NCBI RefSeq assembly: GCF_001509585.1
Contig: NZ_LNCI01000001.1
Span: 661,312-725,311, forward strand
Reading direction: 5' to 3'
Origin: Tropicimonas marinistellae
GTDB taxonomy: Bacteria > Pseudomonadota > Alphaproteobacteria > Rhodobacterales > Rhodobacteraceae
DNA length: 64,000 nucleotides
Notes under the pieces: generated by a model
Seen by the model: only the letters and a program-made list of their open reading frames with translations
The model's database searches: none
Told to the model about the DNA's origin: nothing
In this document: piece by piece, positions 35,941 to 44,274 of the stretch
Position numbering within the stretch: position 1 is the stretch's first letter
How the letters are laid out: each line of letters begins with the position of its first letter
Position numbers and translations under genes: made by a program

Positions 35941-36605
35941 ACATCGTCTTCGACCTCGACGGAACGCTGATCGACAGCGCGCCGGACATTCAGGCCGTTT
36001 CGGCCGTCATTCTGGAGGGGTTGGGGAAGGAGGCGCTGACGCTCGACGAGGTGCGGAGCTTTGTGGGCGAGGGCGCGAAGGTTCTGGTGAGCCGCATGAT
36101 GGCGGCTCGCGGAATCGCGGAGACGCCGGATACGCACGCGCGGATCTACGGGGCTTTCATCGCCCAGTACGAGTTCGCCGTGGAAAAGGCGGTATTCTAT
36201 CCCGGTGTGGTGGACATGTTCGCGGTCCTGAAGGCGTCCGGGCACCGGTTGGGCCTGTGCACCAACAAGCCGGAACTGCCAGCGCGCGCGGTGATGCGCC
36301 ACATGGGGATGGAGCCGATCTTTGACGCCTTTCTCGCCGGCGGAATGATCGACAGCCGCAAGCCGGAACCCGACATGCTGTTGCGCGTGATCGAGGATCT
36401 GGGGGGCGGGCCGACGCTCTATGTGGGCGACAGCGAGATCGATGCGGAGACCGCCCGGCGGGCAGAGGTGCCTTTCGCACTCTACTCCGAGGGGTACCGG
36501 AAGGCGCCGCTGGAAGAGATGCCCCACGATTGGGCGTTCGACCATTTTGACCGATTGCCGGAAATCGTGCGCGAAGCGCGGGCCCGCCAGACGGCGGCGC
36601 AATGA
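35937..36605 (+). CDS. gph: Phosphoglycolate phosphatase (HAD family)
   Basis: 222-residue haloacid-dehalogenase hydrolase removing phosphate from 2-phosphoglycolate. Motif I FDLDGTLIDS (nucleophile Asp), motif II LCTNKPE, motif III Lys in RKPEPDM, motif IV VGDSEID; the helical cap lies between motifs I and II. Overlaps the redoxin by 4 bp and the next HAD gene by 4 bp. Assignment to phosphoglycolate rather than another sugar phosphate is by family. Confidence 0.85.
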   Translation: MNIVFDLDGTLIDSAPDIQAVSAVILEGLGKEALTLDEVRSFVGEGAKVLVSRMMAARGIAETPDTHARIYGAFIAQYEFAVEKAVFYPGVVDMFAVLKASGHRLGLCTNKPELPARAVMRHMGMEPIFDAFLAGGMIDSRKPEPDMLLRVIEDLGGGPTLYVGDSEIDAETARRAEVPFALYSEGYRKAPLEEMPHDWAFDHFDRLPEIVREARARQTAAQ

Positions 36606-37291
36606 AGGCGCTGATCTTCGACGTCGACGGCACGCTTACTGAAACGGAGGACTTGCACCGTCGGGCGTTCAATGCCGCATTTTCCGAGGCAGGTTTGCCC
36701 TGGCACTGGGATGTCACCCTGAACCGCGCGTTGCTGGCGGTGTCCGGCGGGATCGAGCGGATGACGTATTTTCAATCCCGGCTGTCCGAGGCTGAGCGTG
36801 TCGGCGATGAAACGATCAACGCGCTCTACCGCAGAAAGCGGGGGCATTTTGAACGACTCCTCTCCGAGGAGGGATTGCCCTTGCGGCCGGGGGTCGAGGC
36901 GCTGATCGCGGCGGCGGCGAAAGCGGGGGTCAGGCGCGGGATCGTAACCGCGGCCAGCCGTGAGAGCTTTCGGGTGGTTGCGGATGGTTGCCTCCCCGCG
37001 CCGGCGGCAGAGTTGTTCGAGGTCGTCATCACCGGCTCGGATGTTGCGGCCAAGAAACCCGATCCGGAAGGGTACCTCGCCGCGCTCGCGGGGCTGGGCG
37101 TCGACGCGGCGGATGCTGTCGTCTTCGAAGACAGCCCGGTCGGTTTCGCGGCCGCCCGCGCCGCGGGCATTCCGGTTGTGGTCAGCCCCTCTGCACACGG
37201 CCCGCAAGGCGCGGATTACACCGGTGCGCTCGCGGTCGTGCCTTCGCTCGAACCTGCCAATTGGGGGCGCTTCGGCTTCCCGCCGCGATGA
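36602..37291 (+). CDS. HAD-family hydrolase, CbbY-like
   Basis: 229-residue HAD phosphatase: motif I IFDVDGTLTETEDLHRRAFN, motif II IVTAASRESF, motif III KKPDPEGY, motif IV FEDSPVGFAAARAAGI. The CbbY branch dephosphorylates sugar phosphates such as xylulose-1,5-bisphosphate in Calvin-cycle organisms; here no cbb genes are nearby, although gap and rpe are upstream. ATGA overlap with gph. Confidence 0.85.
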   Translation: MKALIFDVDGTLTETEDLHRRAFNAAFSEAGLPWHWDVTLNRALLAVSGGIERMTYFQSRLSEAERVGDETINALYRRKRGHFERLLSEEGLPLRPGVEALIAAAAKAGVRRGIVTAASRESFRVVADGCLPAPAAELFEVVITGSDVAAKKPDPEGYLAALAGLGVDAADAVVFEDSPVGFAAARAAGIPVVVSPSAHGPQGADYTGALAVVPSLEPANWGRFGFPPR

Positions 37292-37336
37292 TGGGCGCGC
37301 CTTGAAGGCACTTGCGCCGCCGGGTTGGTGCCTAGG

Positions 37337-38089
37337 TCAGAAGTAGACGGCACGAAACGTCGCGATTTCCTCGCCCGAGCTATCCGTCAGTTGCATCATT
37401 TCGCCCGAGACAGAATATGCCTCTGCCGCCGCCAACGTGGCGATCAGCGCCTTTTCCATCGAGTCCAATGGCGGCGGACAAGCCATGAGGGTCGTAACGC
37501 CGGGTTTGAAGCGAACGGTGTCGTCTTGCGTCTCATGCGCGCCACGGATCATGTTGCAGCCGACGGTCGCGTTATAAGAGCCATCGGTACGCAAGATGAC
37601 ATGCGGCTCTCGCGCGCCCTCTGCAATCTGCACCGCCTCGCCCCCGAGCGTCAGGATTTTCCAGTAGGTATTCACGAAATCCGAATCCGGTTTCGCCGTC
37701 GCGTCACTTCCGGTCATGCGCAGGAGCATTTCAACGTCCGTGCCGTCGCCAGCGGTCAAAACCGGATAGGCCGTGTCTGTTGTCATCAGCAATTTGTCGC
37801 CCGCACGAACCGTCGCGCGCAAACTGTATCGGCCTGACACATCGATCTCGGCCGGGTCGTATTCCACCTCGAAGGGGAAGGGCGGCGCCTTGGGCGCGTC
37901 CGCCCGGTAGGTGCCGAGCGTGACCGACGGCGCATCTGCCAGCGATACATCCTCAAGCCGCACTTCCAACACCGCGTCCGGTGGCAACATCATGCGTTCG
38001 CGGTATGTGACGGTGCCGGACAGCGTTTCGGCCGGTGCAAGTGCGGGCATGTTTGCAAGCAGGGCAACAGCGAGTGAAAAGCGATACAT
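37337..38089 (-). CDS. Exported YbaY-META two-domain protein
   Basis: 250 residues: signal peptide (1-20, ends LAPA), a YbaY/lipoprotein-like beta domain (about 22-130, LSGTVTYRERMMLPPDAVLEVRLEDVSLADA...), and a C-terminal META (HslJ-type) domain (about 138-250, NTYWKILTLGGE, GCNMIRGAHE, TLMACPPP). Both are exported-protein modules and the fusion suggests a periplasmic protein; there is no lipobox Cys. GGAGG precedes the ATG at 38087-38089. Downstream of the Rrf2 regulator on the same strand, with about 118 bp between them. Confidence 0.75.
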   Translation of the reverse strand: MYRFSLAVALLANMPALAPAETLSGTVTYRERMMLPPDAVLEVRLEDVSLADAPSVTLGTYRADAPKAPPFPFEVEYDPAEIDVSGRYSLRATVRAGDKLLMTTDTAYPVLTAGDGTDVEMLLRMTGSDATAKPDSDFVNTYWKILTLGGEAVQIAEGAREPHVILRTDGSYNATVGCNMIRGAHETQDDTVRFKPGVTTLMACPPPLDSMEKALIATLAAAEAYSVSGEMMQLTDSSGEEIATFRAVYF

Positions 38090-38207
38090 TGAATACCTCC
38101 GATCTGGGAAATTCGCATGTCGAAAGCTTTGACGCCGCAGCGTCGGCAATCCTTGGTAAATGGACGAAGGTATTCGAGACAAGAGCCAACCGGCATCGGC
38201 CGGGCGA

Positions 38208-38648
38208 TCAGGCGCCTTCGAGTTCCAGCAACGTGCGAAGGCCGGAATTCTCCTGAACCAGGTCGGCCAGAGTGACACCATCAAGGGCGTGGTAGAACGC
38301 TTCCAGCGCGACCGAGAGATGGCCGCGCAGGCGGCAGCTCGCCGTGAGAGGGCAATGGTTGTCCGAACCGGCAAAGCACTCCGCGAAAGGCACGTTCGCC
38401 TCGAAGACGCGGAAAACCTGGCCGACACTGAGCGCTTCCGGCGCAACCTTCAGCCGGATGCCGCCGTTGCGGCCGCGCGCCGTTTCGATAAATCCAGTCT
38501 GCCCAAGCATGTTGATCACAACGCCGAGGTGGTTCTCAGAGGAGTTGCAAGCCTCAGCGATCTCGGCCTTTCGAACCGTCCTGCCTGAATTGATCGCGCA
38601 GAACATCAGCGCGCGCATGGCGAGATTGGTGCGAACGGTCAAACGCAT
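38208..38648 (-). CDS. Rrf2-family Fe-S regulator, NsrR/RirA-like
   Basis: 146-residue winged-helix regulator. MRLTVRTNLAMRALMF start, recognition-helix region SENHLGVVINMLGQTGF, wing ARGRNGGIRL, and three Cys for an Fe-S cluster in ECFAGSDNHCPLTASC (spacing C-x7-C-x5-C). That spacing also fits RirA; the end TLADLVQEN and the NsrR-like operator upstream favour a nitric-oxide-responsive NsrR. ATG at 38648 follows AAGGA at ten bases. An FNR-like box and an NsrR-like palindrome lie in its promoter region, so oxygen and NO control is likely. Confidence 0.8.
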   Translation of the reverse strand: MRLTVRTNLAMRALMFCAINSGRTVRKAEIAEACNSSENHLGVVINMLGQTGFIETARGRNGGIRLKVAPEALSVGQVFRVFEANVPFAECFAGSDNHCPLTASCRLRGHLSVALEAFYHALDGVTLADLVQENSGLRTLLELEGA

Positions 38649-38704
38649 ATCGGGCACATCCTTTCGTGTGTCTGACAGCTTGGGACAAGCAGGTCCGTGA
38701 TTCC

Positions 38705-38718
38705 TTGATCCAGGTCAC
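38705..38718 (-). promoter_or_regulatory. FNR/FnrL-like box upstream of the Rrf2 gene
   Basis: TTGAT-CCAG-GTCAC on the plus strand fits TTGAT-N4-ATCAA at eight of ten positions (first half perfect). The centre is about 63 bp upstream of the Rrf2 ATG. Rhodobacter FnrL sites often read TTGATCCAG-type, which supports the call. Confidence 0.55.
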
Positions 38719-38740
38719 TGGCCTGAGCCCGTTTCCAAAT

Positions 38741-38763
38741 TAAATGCATCGAGAATGTATCTA
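38741..38763 (-). promoter_or_regulatory. NsrR-like inverted repeat
   Basis: ATGCAT (38744-38749) and ATGTAT (38755-38760) are separated by exactly five bases, the spacing in the enterobacterial NsrR consensus (two ATGCAT cores, 11-1-11 layout), with flanking A and T bases partly conserved. It is 93-115 bp upstream of the Rrf2 gene, so it could be an autoregulatory site. The site is a match by eye only. Confidence 0.5.
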
Positions 38764-39330
38764 TGCAAAGTGTTTTGAGCAGAATTTGGACAGATTCGGT
38801 GGCGGAGCGGCTTGCTTGGGCTGGGGCGCCAGTTTCGCGGGCACTGGTGGGGACGCCTCGACCGTGCTCGTTTTCTTTCTGCGTACGGCTCGGCCTGCGT
38901 GGCCGTTCATGTGGGGTTGGTCTGGCGCGGCCAGTGAACGTCGGCCCTCTCGGGGGAACGTTCTCGGTACATCCTACCCCCATCGTTCTTGATGACGAGC
39001 CGCTCCACTTGGCGACTGGCAGCGGCATTCCGGGGGATGACGTCTGGCGGAAGGTCCTGTTGTGCGTCTCCACTGACGGCTCCGTAGGCTTCCCGTTCGG
39101 AACAAGTCGCTCCTGAAGCTGGCTAGATCGTGGGGACGATAGCTGCGCTCTTCTCGCCAATCACGGGCTCTTGGCGGCGTTCTTCGTTCAATTCACTCGC
39201 GACGCGGTACTGCGTCACATAGTGGGCCGGTCGATATGGTGTTGTTGATCCTTGTTGGATTGGCCGGTGGTGCGGGCCTGACGAATCTTGCCTGCACATC
39301 TCAGGCCTTGCTAACCGGAGATGTCGCGCC

Positions 39331-40305
39331 ATGAGCAAAACGACCGACGTGGACGAACCGCGGCTCGCCCATTTTCCCGTCACCTTCTATGCGTGTGTCA
39401 TGGGGCTCGCGGGGATGACGCTTTCCACGCACGCGATGGAGCACCAGATCGGGGTTCGGGGCGTTTTCTCGAGCCTGCTCCTGACCGTGACCGTGTTGGT
39501 GTTCGTCGCTGTCAGTGTCCTGATGGTGCTGAAATATCAGCGTTTCAAACAGCATTTCCTTGCGGAGTGGGCACACCCGGTCAAGAAGGCTTTCTTTCCC
39601 GCGATCTCCATATCGCTGTTGCTGGTTGCGACGGCACTGGCTCCCACGGTTCCGGGGCTCGCCCGCCCGATCTGGATCGTCGGTGCCGCGCTTCAGGCGG
39701 TGTTGATGCTTGCCGTCGTCTCCGGCTGGATCGGGCATCGTCCATACCAGCCTATGCACATATCGCCCGCGTGGTTCATTCCGGCCGTAGGCAATGTTGT
39801 GGCGCCTGTCGCGGGGGTCGGCTTCGGTTTTATCGAGGTGTCGTGGCTGTTCTTTTCGGCGGGTATTCTGTTCTGGATCGTTCTGCTGACGCTGGTCATG
39901 AACCGGTTGATCTTCCACGATCCGTTGCCGGGCAAACTCCTGCCGACCCTGGCGATTCTGATCGCCCCGCCCGCGGTGGGATTTCTCGCCTGGATCCAGT
40001 TGAATGGCGGGGCAATTGATGCTGTGGCGCGAATCCTGATCAATCTCGGGTACGTATTTGCGGCGATCGTCGTCGTGCAGGTCCCGAATTTCCGGAAGAT
40101 ACCCTTCGCGTTGAGTTGGTGGGCGACGAGTTTTCCCACCGCGGCGCTCACCATTGCGACACTGCGATACGCTGCCCTGACGGGATCGGCCTTTCACCTT
40201 TGGCTTGGCGGACTGCTGTTCTTGATCCTGCTGGCCGTGGTTGCCGCGCTCGCGGTCCGGACCGTCACGGCCATCCGCCGGCAAGAAATCTGCATACCCG
40301 AGTGA
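39331..40305 (+). CDS. SLAC1/TehA-family anion channel or dicarboxylate transporter (TDT)
   Basis: 324-residue inner-membrane protein with about ten helices. HFPVTFYACVMGLAGMTL near the start and PFALSWWATSFPTAALTIA near the end are the TDT/SLAC1 hallmarks; the family includes tellurite-resistance TehA, malate transporter Mae1 and plant SLAC1. GGAG ten bases before the ATG. Substrate cannot be told from sequence; an anion pathway is expected. Divergent from the Rrf2 regulator, 680 bp away. Confidence 0.85.
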   Translation: MSKTTDVDEPRLAHFPVTFYACVMGLAGMTLSTHAMEHQIGVRGVFSSLLLTVTVLVFVAVSVLMVLKYQRFKQHFLAEWAHPVKKAFFPAISISLLLVATALAPTVPGLARPIWIVGAALQAVLMLAVVSGWIGHRPYQPMHISPAWFIPAVGNVVAPVAGVGFGFIEVSWLFFSAGILFWIVLLTLVMNRLIFHDPLPGKLLPTLAILIAPPAVGFLAWIQLNGGAIDAVARILINLGYVFAAIVVVQVPNFRKIPFALSWWATSFPTAALTIATLRYAALTGSAFHLWLGGLLFLILLAVVAALAVRTVTAIRRQEICIPE

Positions 40306-40345
40306 TATCTCGATGCCTGGCGGAGGGGGCGCCCGCCGCTCCCAG

Positions 40346-41629
40346 CTACCGGGCGTGCAGCGAACGGATGTTCGCGAATTTCATCTTGCGGCGCTCGTGG
40401 GTCATATTGGCGTCGATGAACTCCAGCACGAGCGGACGGATATTGTTCCGCCATGATTTCCCGGCGAAAATCCCGTAGTGCCCCGCGCCGGGCTCAAGAT
40501 GGCTGGCCTTCTTTCTCGGGTCCAGACCGGTCAGGAGGTCGAGGGCGGCCACGCATTGCCCGGGCGCCGAGATATCGTCCTTTGCCCCTTCGACGGTCTT
40601 GACCGCGACGTCGGTGATTGCACCGATATGCACCCGCTTGCCCGCGACCTCGAAGGCATCGCGCGCTATCTCGCGCCGTTTGAAGATCCGTTCGACGGTC
40701 GAGAGGTAGAACTCCGCCGTCATATCCATCACCGCAAGGTACTCGTCGTAGAAGCGGTTGTGGCGGTCATGTTCGCCGGCCTCGCCACGCGCGACGCGCA
40801 CGATCTGGTCGAAGAACGCGTTGGCATGGGTTTCCGAGTTCATCGCCATGAAGGAGGCGAGCTGTTGAAGGCCGGGATAGACCATGCGGCCGGCGCCTGC
40901 ATATTTGAAGCCGACGCGCTGCACCACGTGTTGTTCGAGTTGTCCCATCGTGATCGTCCGGCCAAAATCGGTCACCTCGGTGGGCGCTGCGCCGGGGTCG
41001 ATGGGGCCGCCGATCAACGTGAGGGAGTTCGGCTGGGCGGCCGGATCCTCTTCCGCGAGATAGGCAACGGCGGCGAGCGTGATCGGGGCCGGCTGACAGA
41101 CAGCGATCACATGGGTATCGGGGCCGAGGTGGCGCATGAAGTTCACGAGGTAGAGCGTGTAATCCTCCACATCGAACTTGCCGGCGGAAACCGGAATGTC
41201 CCGGGCGTTGTGCCAATCCGTAATATAGACTTCGCAGTCGGGGAGAAGCGACACGACGGTTGAGCGCAACAGGGTCGCGTAGTGCCCCGACATCGGCGCC
41301 ACCAGCATGACCTTGCGCGGCATCTCCGGGCGTCCCTGGACCTCGAAGTGGATCAGATCTCCGAAGGGTTTCTCCACCTCGGCAATCACGTCCACGAGGT
41401 GATCACGCCCGTCGGCACCGACGACAGAGTTGATATTCCAGTCCGGTTTGGCGACCATGCGTTGGAAGCTGCGTTCGGTGACCTCTCCCCAGGCGGCCGT
41501 CATTTGGATCCACGGGCTGACCGAGAGACCAAATACCGGATAGGAGCAGGCGGCCTTTGCCGTCGAACCGAGCCATTCGTTGGTGACCCGGATGCTCTCC
41601 ATTAGGTCGTAGGTCATCATGTGCTTCAT
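40346..41629 (-). CDS. phaZ: Intracellular polyhydroxyalkanoate depolymerase PhaZ
   Basis: Mobilises native PHB granules. 427 residues of the PhaZ1-type intracellular depolymerase family: alpha/beta hydrolase with catalytic Cys in the box VCQPAPITLAAV, Asp in GAKDDISAPGQC and His in EPGAGHYGIFAGKSW. ATG at 41627-41629 has AAGGAG ten bases upstream. Divergent from phaC across about 100 bp, the usual Rhodobacteraceae arrangement. Confidence 0.93.
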   Translation of the reverse strand: MKHMMTYDLMESIRVTNEWLGSTAKAACSYPVFGLSVSPWIQMTAAWGEVTERSFQRMVAKPDWNINSVVGADGRDHLVDVIAEVEKPFGDLIHFEVQGRPEMPRKVMLVAPMSGHYATLLRSTVVSLLPDCEVYITDWHNARDIPVSAGKFDVEDYTLYLVNFMRHLGPDTHVIAVCQPAPITLAAVAYLAEEDPAAQPNSLTLIGGPIDPGAAPTEVTDFGRTITMGQLEQHVVQRVGFKYAGAGRMVYPGLQQLASFMAMNSETHANAFFDQIVRVARGEAGEHDRHNRFYDEYLAVMDMTAEFYLSTVERIFKRREIARDAFEVAGKRVHIGAITDVAVKTVEGAKDDISAPGQCVAALDLLTGLDPRKKASHLEPGAGHYGIFAGKSWRNNIRPLVLEFIDANMTHERRKMKFANIRSLHAR

Positions 41630-41732
41630 GTCGCTCGTACTCCTTGTGGCCCGCCCGGAACAAATGGTCGCTTTGCCGGATTCAAGCGTCAAATGTATTC
41701 ACCGCAGCGAAAGTAAGGGAAAAGGACCGTAG

Positions 41733-43532
41733 ATGACAACCGATGATGAGTCCCCGGAGGCTACGGAACAGGACGTGCTGGCGGCCAACCTGGCCAAAAT
41801 CGAGGCGCTTTCCCAAAGACTTGTGGCCGCACTGACCCGGCAACGTCAGATCGATCCGGCCCTTCAGGGGCCCGGGCAAGACCTCTATATGAAGGCCGCG
41901 TCGGCCTTCATGACGGAATGGATGAAGAATCCCTCCAAGGTTTTCGAGCATCAGATCGGGTACTGGGGAAAGACCCTGAAACATTATATCGAGGCGCAGC
42001 ACGTGCTGACCTCGGGACAGCTCCGCGCCCCGGAAGACACCACGCCGAAGGACCGGCGGTTCGCCGGTGAGTTGTGGCAGACGCACCCGTATTTCAATTA
42101 CATCAAGCAGCAGTACCTGCTGACCAGCGAGGCGATCAACAAGGCGGTTTCCGACCTCGACTACCTCGAACCGAAGGACAAGCAGCGCCTGGAGTATTTC
42201 TCCCGGCAGATGATCGACATGCTGAGTCCGGCAAATTACCTGGCCACAAATCCCGAAGCGCTGCGCAAGGCGGTGGACACCGAAGGCCAATCGTTGGTCG
42301 ATGGGCTGGAAAACCTCGTGCGCGATCTCGAGGCCAACGGAGGGGACCTGGTGGTCACGCTGGCGGACAAGGACGCCTTCACCGTTGGCAAGAATATCGC
42401 CACGACTCCCGGTCAGGTGGTGTTCCGAAACCGGATGTTCGAACTGATTCAATACGCGCCAACCACCGAGACCGTTGCTCGAACGCCGCTGCTTATTTTC
42501 CCGCCGTGGATCAACAAATACTACATCCTGGACCTGTCCGCGCGGAATTCTCTCATCAAGTGGATCGTTGATCAGGGCTATACGCTCTTCGTCGTCTCCT
42601 GGGTCAATCCGGATGCGTCCTATGCTGACGTGGGGCTGGATACCTACGTCGAGGAGGGCTTTCTTGAGGCGATCGGCCAGGTCAAGCAGATCACCGGTGA
42701 AGACAAGGTCAACACGATCGGCTACTGCATCGCCGGCACGACGTTGTCACTCGCGCTGGCGCTCATGAAAAAGCGGGGCGACACGTCGGTTCGCTCCGCG
42801 ACCTTCTTCACGACGTTGACCGATTTCTCCGATCAGGGCGAGTTCGGGGTGTTCCTCGAGGACGATTTCGTCGATGGAATCGAGGAAGAAGTGAACCGTT
42901 CAGGCTACCTGGACAGTTTCTACATGACGCGGACGTTTTCCTATCTGCGGAGCAATGATCTCGTCTACGCGCCCGCAATTCGTAGTTACATGATGGGTGA
43001 AGCGCCGCCGGCTTTCGACCTGCTCTATTGGAACGGAGACAGCACCAATCTGCCGGCACGTATGGCGGTGGACTATCTGCGCGGCCTGTGTCAGCGCGAT
43101 GATTTCGCAGGTGGCGACGGTTTCGAGATTTGCGGTGAAACCGTGTCGGTTCGGGACGTCAGTACCCCGCTCTGCGCAATCGCCTGTGAAACCGACCATA
43201 TCGCCGCGTGGAAGTCGTCCTATCGCGGGATACAGAAGATGGGTTCGAGACAGAAATCGTTCATCCTGTCCGAGTCCGGGCACATTGCCGGGATCGTCAA
43301 TCCGCCGTCCAAGAAGAAGTATGGCCATTACGTGAACGACGACATGTCCGTGTCGCCGGAGGACTGGCGCAGCGATGCGAGTTACCACGAAGGGTCCTGG
43401 TGGCCGCGGTGGGAAGCGTGGCTGAAGAGGCGGTCAGGTGCGCAGACGCCCGCACGTGAACCCGGCGACGTCAAGCATCCTCCGCTGACGGAAGCGCCCG
43501 GCACCTATGTCCGGTCCGGATCCGGCCTCTGA
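41733..43532 (+). CDS. phaC: Poly(3-hydroxyalkanoate) synthase, class I
   Basis: Polymerises 3-hydroxyacyl-CoA into PHA on granules. 599 residues: N-terminal PhaC_N domain (about 60-240) and alpha/beta-hydrolase core with the lipase-like box GYCIAGT (Cys332), Asp in ACETDHIAAW and His in ESGHIAGIVNPP. WI-N-K-Y-Y-I-L-D and the length fit class I. AAAGGA precedes the ATG. Followed by phaP after a 128-bp gap with two PhaR sites. Confidence 0.95.
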   Translation: MTTDDESPEATEQDVLAANLAKIEALSQRLVAALTRQRQIDPALQGPGQDLYMKAASAFMTEWMKNPSKVFEHQIGYWGKTLKHYIEAQHVLTSGQLRAPEDTTPKDRRFAGELWQTHPYFNYIKQQYLLTSEAINKAVSDLDYLEPKDKQRLEYFSRQMIDMLSPANYLATNPEALRKAVDTEGQSLVDGLENLVRDLEANGGDLVVTLADKDAFTVGKNIATTPGQVVFRNRMFELIQYAPTTETVARTPLLIFPPWINKYYILDLSARNSLIKWIVDQGYTLFVVSWVNPDASYADVGLDTYVEEGFLEAIGQVKQITGEDKVNTIGYCIAGTTLSLALALMKKRGDTSVRSATFFTTLTDFSDQGEFGVFLEDDFVDGIEEEVNRSGYLDSFYMTRTFSYLRSNDLVYAPAIRSYMMGEAPPAFDLLYWNGDSTNLPARMAVDYLRGLCQRDDFAGGDGFEICGETVSVRDVSTPLCAIACETDHIAAWKSSYRGIQKMGSRQKSFILSESGHIAGIVNPPSKKKYGHYVNDDMSVSPEDWRSDASYHEGSWWPRWEAWLKRRSGAQTPAREPGDVKHPPLTEAPGTYVRSGSGL

Positions 43533-43555
43533 TTGCAGGAACGCGCGGATTTTTG

Positions 43556-43566
43556 CTGCATTGCAG
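43556..43566 (+). promoter_or_regulatory. PhaR operator 1 upstream of phaP
   Basis: CTGC-ATT-GCAG, a perfect match to the CTGC-N3-GCAG site described for PhaR of Rhodobacter sphaeroides and Paracoccus. Just upstream of the phaP -35, 28 bp (centre to centre) from operator 2. Confidence 0.75.
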
Positions 43567-43575
43567 CGAAAGTTC

Positions 43576-43604
43576 TTGAAATGCTGCGGTGCAGCATGTA
43601 TATC
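43576..43604 (+). promoter_or_regulatory. phaP promoter
   Basis: TTGAAA (43576-43581) and TATATC (43599-43604) are separated by 17 bases, close to the sigma-70 consensus. The second PhaR operator fills the spacer, so bound PhaR would block RNA polymerase. The phaP ATG is about 57 bp downstream of the -10. Confidence 0.75.
43584..43594 (+). promoter_or_regulatory. PhaR operator 2 in the phaP spacer
   Basis: CTGC-GGT-GCAG, again perfect, within a longer TGCTGC-GGT-GCAGCA palindrome. It sits between the -35 and -10 of phaP. Confidence 0.78.
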
Positions 43605-43660
43605 TGGTTCCAGAATTCAGGGGGTCCGGGTGAACCGGCCACATGCAGAGGAAGAATACC

Positions 43661-44110
43661 ATGACCAAGACTGACGAAGTGACCAAGATGATGCAGGACA
43701 TGATGGCCGCGTTCCCGGTGGATGCGACCGCCATGCAGGATGCCTTCAAGACCCAGGCCGCTCTGGGCGAGAAGCTCTCCAAGGTTGCCCTTGAGGCCGC
43801 CGAGAAATCCACCGAGATTTCCTCGAAGTGGACCAAGGAGACCCTGTCCAAGCTCGCCGAAGTCACCAAGATGAAGGAAGAGCCGGCTGACTACCAGAAA
43901 GCCATGACCGACTACGCCTCCTCGCAGGCCGAAATGGTCGCAGAGACGATGGCTGCCTTTGCCGAGGTTGCCAAGAAGGTCCAGATGGAAACCGTCGAGC
44001 TGATGCTGGCTGCGGGCAAGGACATTTCTGAAGATGCCACCGCTGCCGTGAAGAAGGCCACCGCCGAGGTGACCGAGGCCGCCAAGAAGGCCACTGCTTC
44101 CGCTAAGTAA
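43661..44110 (+). CDS. phaP: Phasin PhaP
   Basis: 149-residue granule-coating protein, almost entirely helical. The N-terminal half is amphipathic (VTKMMQDMMAAFPVDATAMQDAFKTQAALGEKL), the middle has repeated Ala/Glu/Lys helices, and the C-terminus is an Ala/Lys-rich tail (AAKKATASAK). GAGGAAG precedes the ATG at 43661. Between phaC and phaR; its promoter carries two PhaR operators, so it should be repressed until PHA titrates PhaR. Confidence 0.9.
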   Translation: MTKTDEVTKMMQDMMAAFPVDATAMQDAFKTQAALGEKLSKVALEAAEKSTEISSKWTKETLSKLAEVTKMKEEPADYQKAMTDYASSQAEMVAETMAAFAEVAKKVQMETVELMLAAGKDISEDATAAVKKATAEVTEAAKKATASAK

Positions 44111-44190
44111 GCGATCGCAGGTTAACCAGTGTAGTTGGTGTAACAGTTTCTGCGCCGTTGTCCTCCTCCCTAACCGGCGCGGACTGTACG

Positions 44191-44226
44191 GGCGGGCTTG
44201 CATTGCAAGCCCGCCCTTTCCTTTTG
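44191..44226 (+). terminator. Rho-independent terminator of phaP
   Basis: Perfect 11-bp stem GGCGGGCTTGC-ATT-GCAAGCCCGCC (44191-44215) followed by CTTTCCTTTT. It separates phaP from phaR. Confidence 0.92.
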
Positions 44227-44248
44227 GAACGGGCTCGTCTAGGCTTCG

Positions 44249-44259
44249 CTGCGCCGCAA
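44249..44259 (+). promoter_or_regulatory. Near-consensus PhaR site before phaR
   Basis: CTGC-GCC-GCAA fits CTGC-N3-GCAG at seven of eight positions. It lies 16-26 bp before the phaR GTG, placed for autorepression. Confidence 0.45.
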
Positions 44260-44274
44260 CAGGGAGGGTACTGC

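Larger units (their letters stand above)
38649..39330. other. Intergenic region between the Rrf2 regulator and the SLAC1-type gene (about 680 bp)
   Basis: Holds the FNR-like and NsrR-like boxes in the first 115 bp. The rest (38764-39330) has no supported gene; frames of 80-170 codons on both strands lack family features. The promoter of the SLAC1/TehA gene should lie in the last part, but I cannot mark it. Confidence 0.5.
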
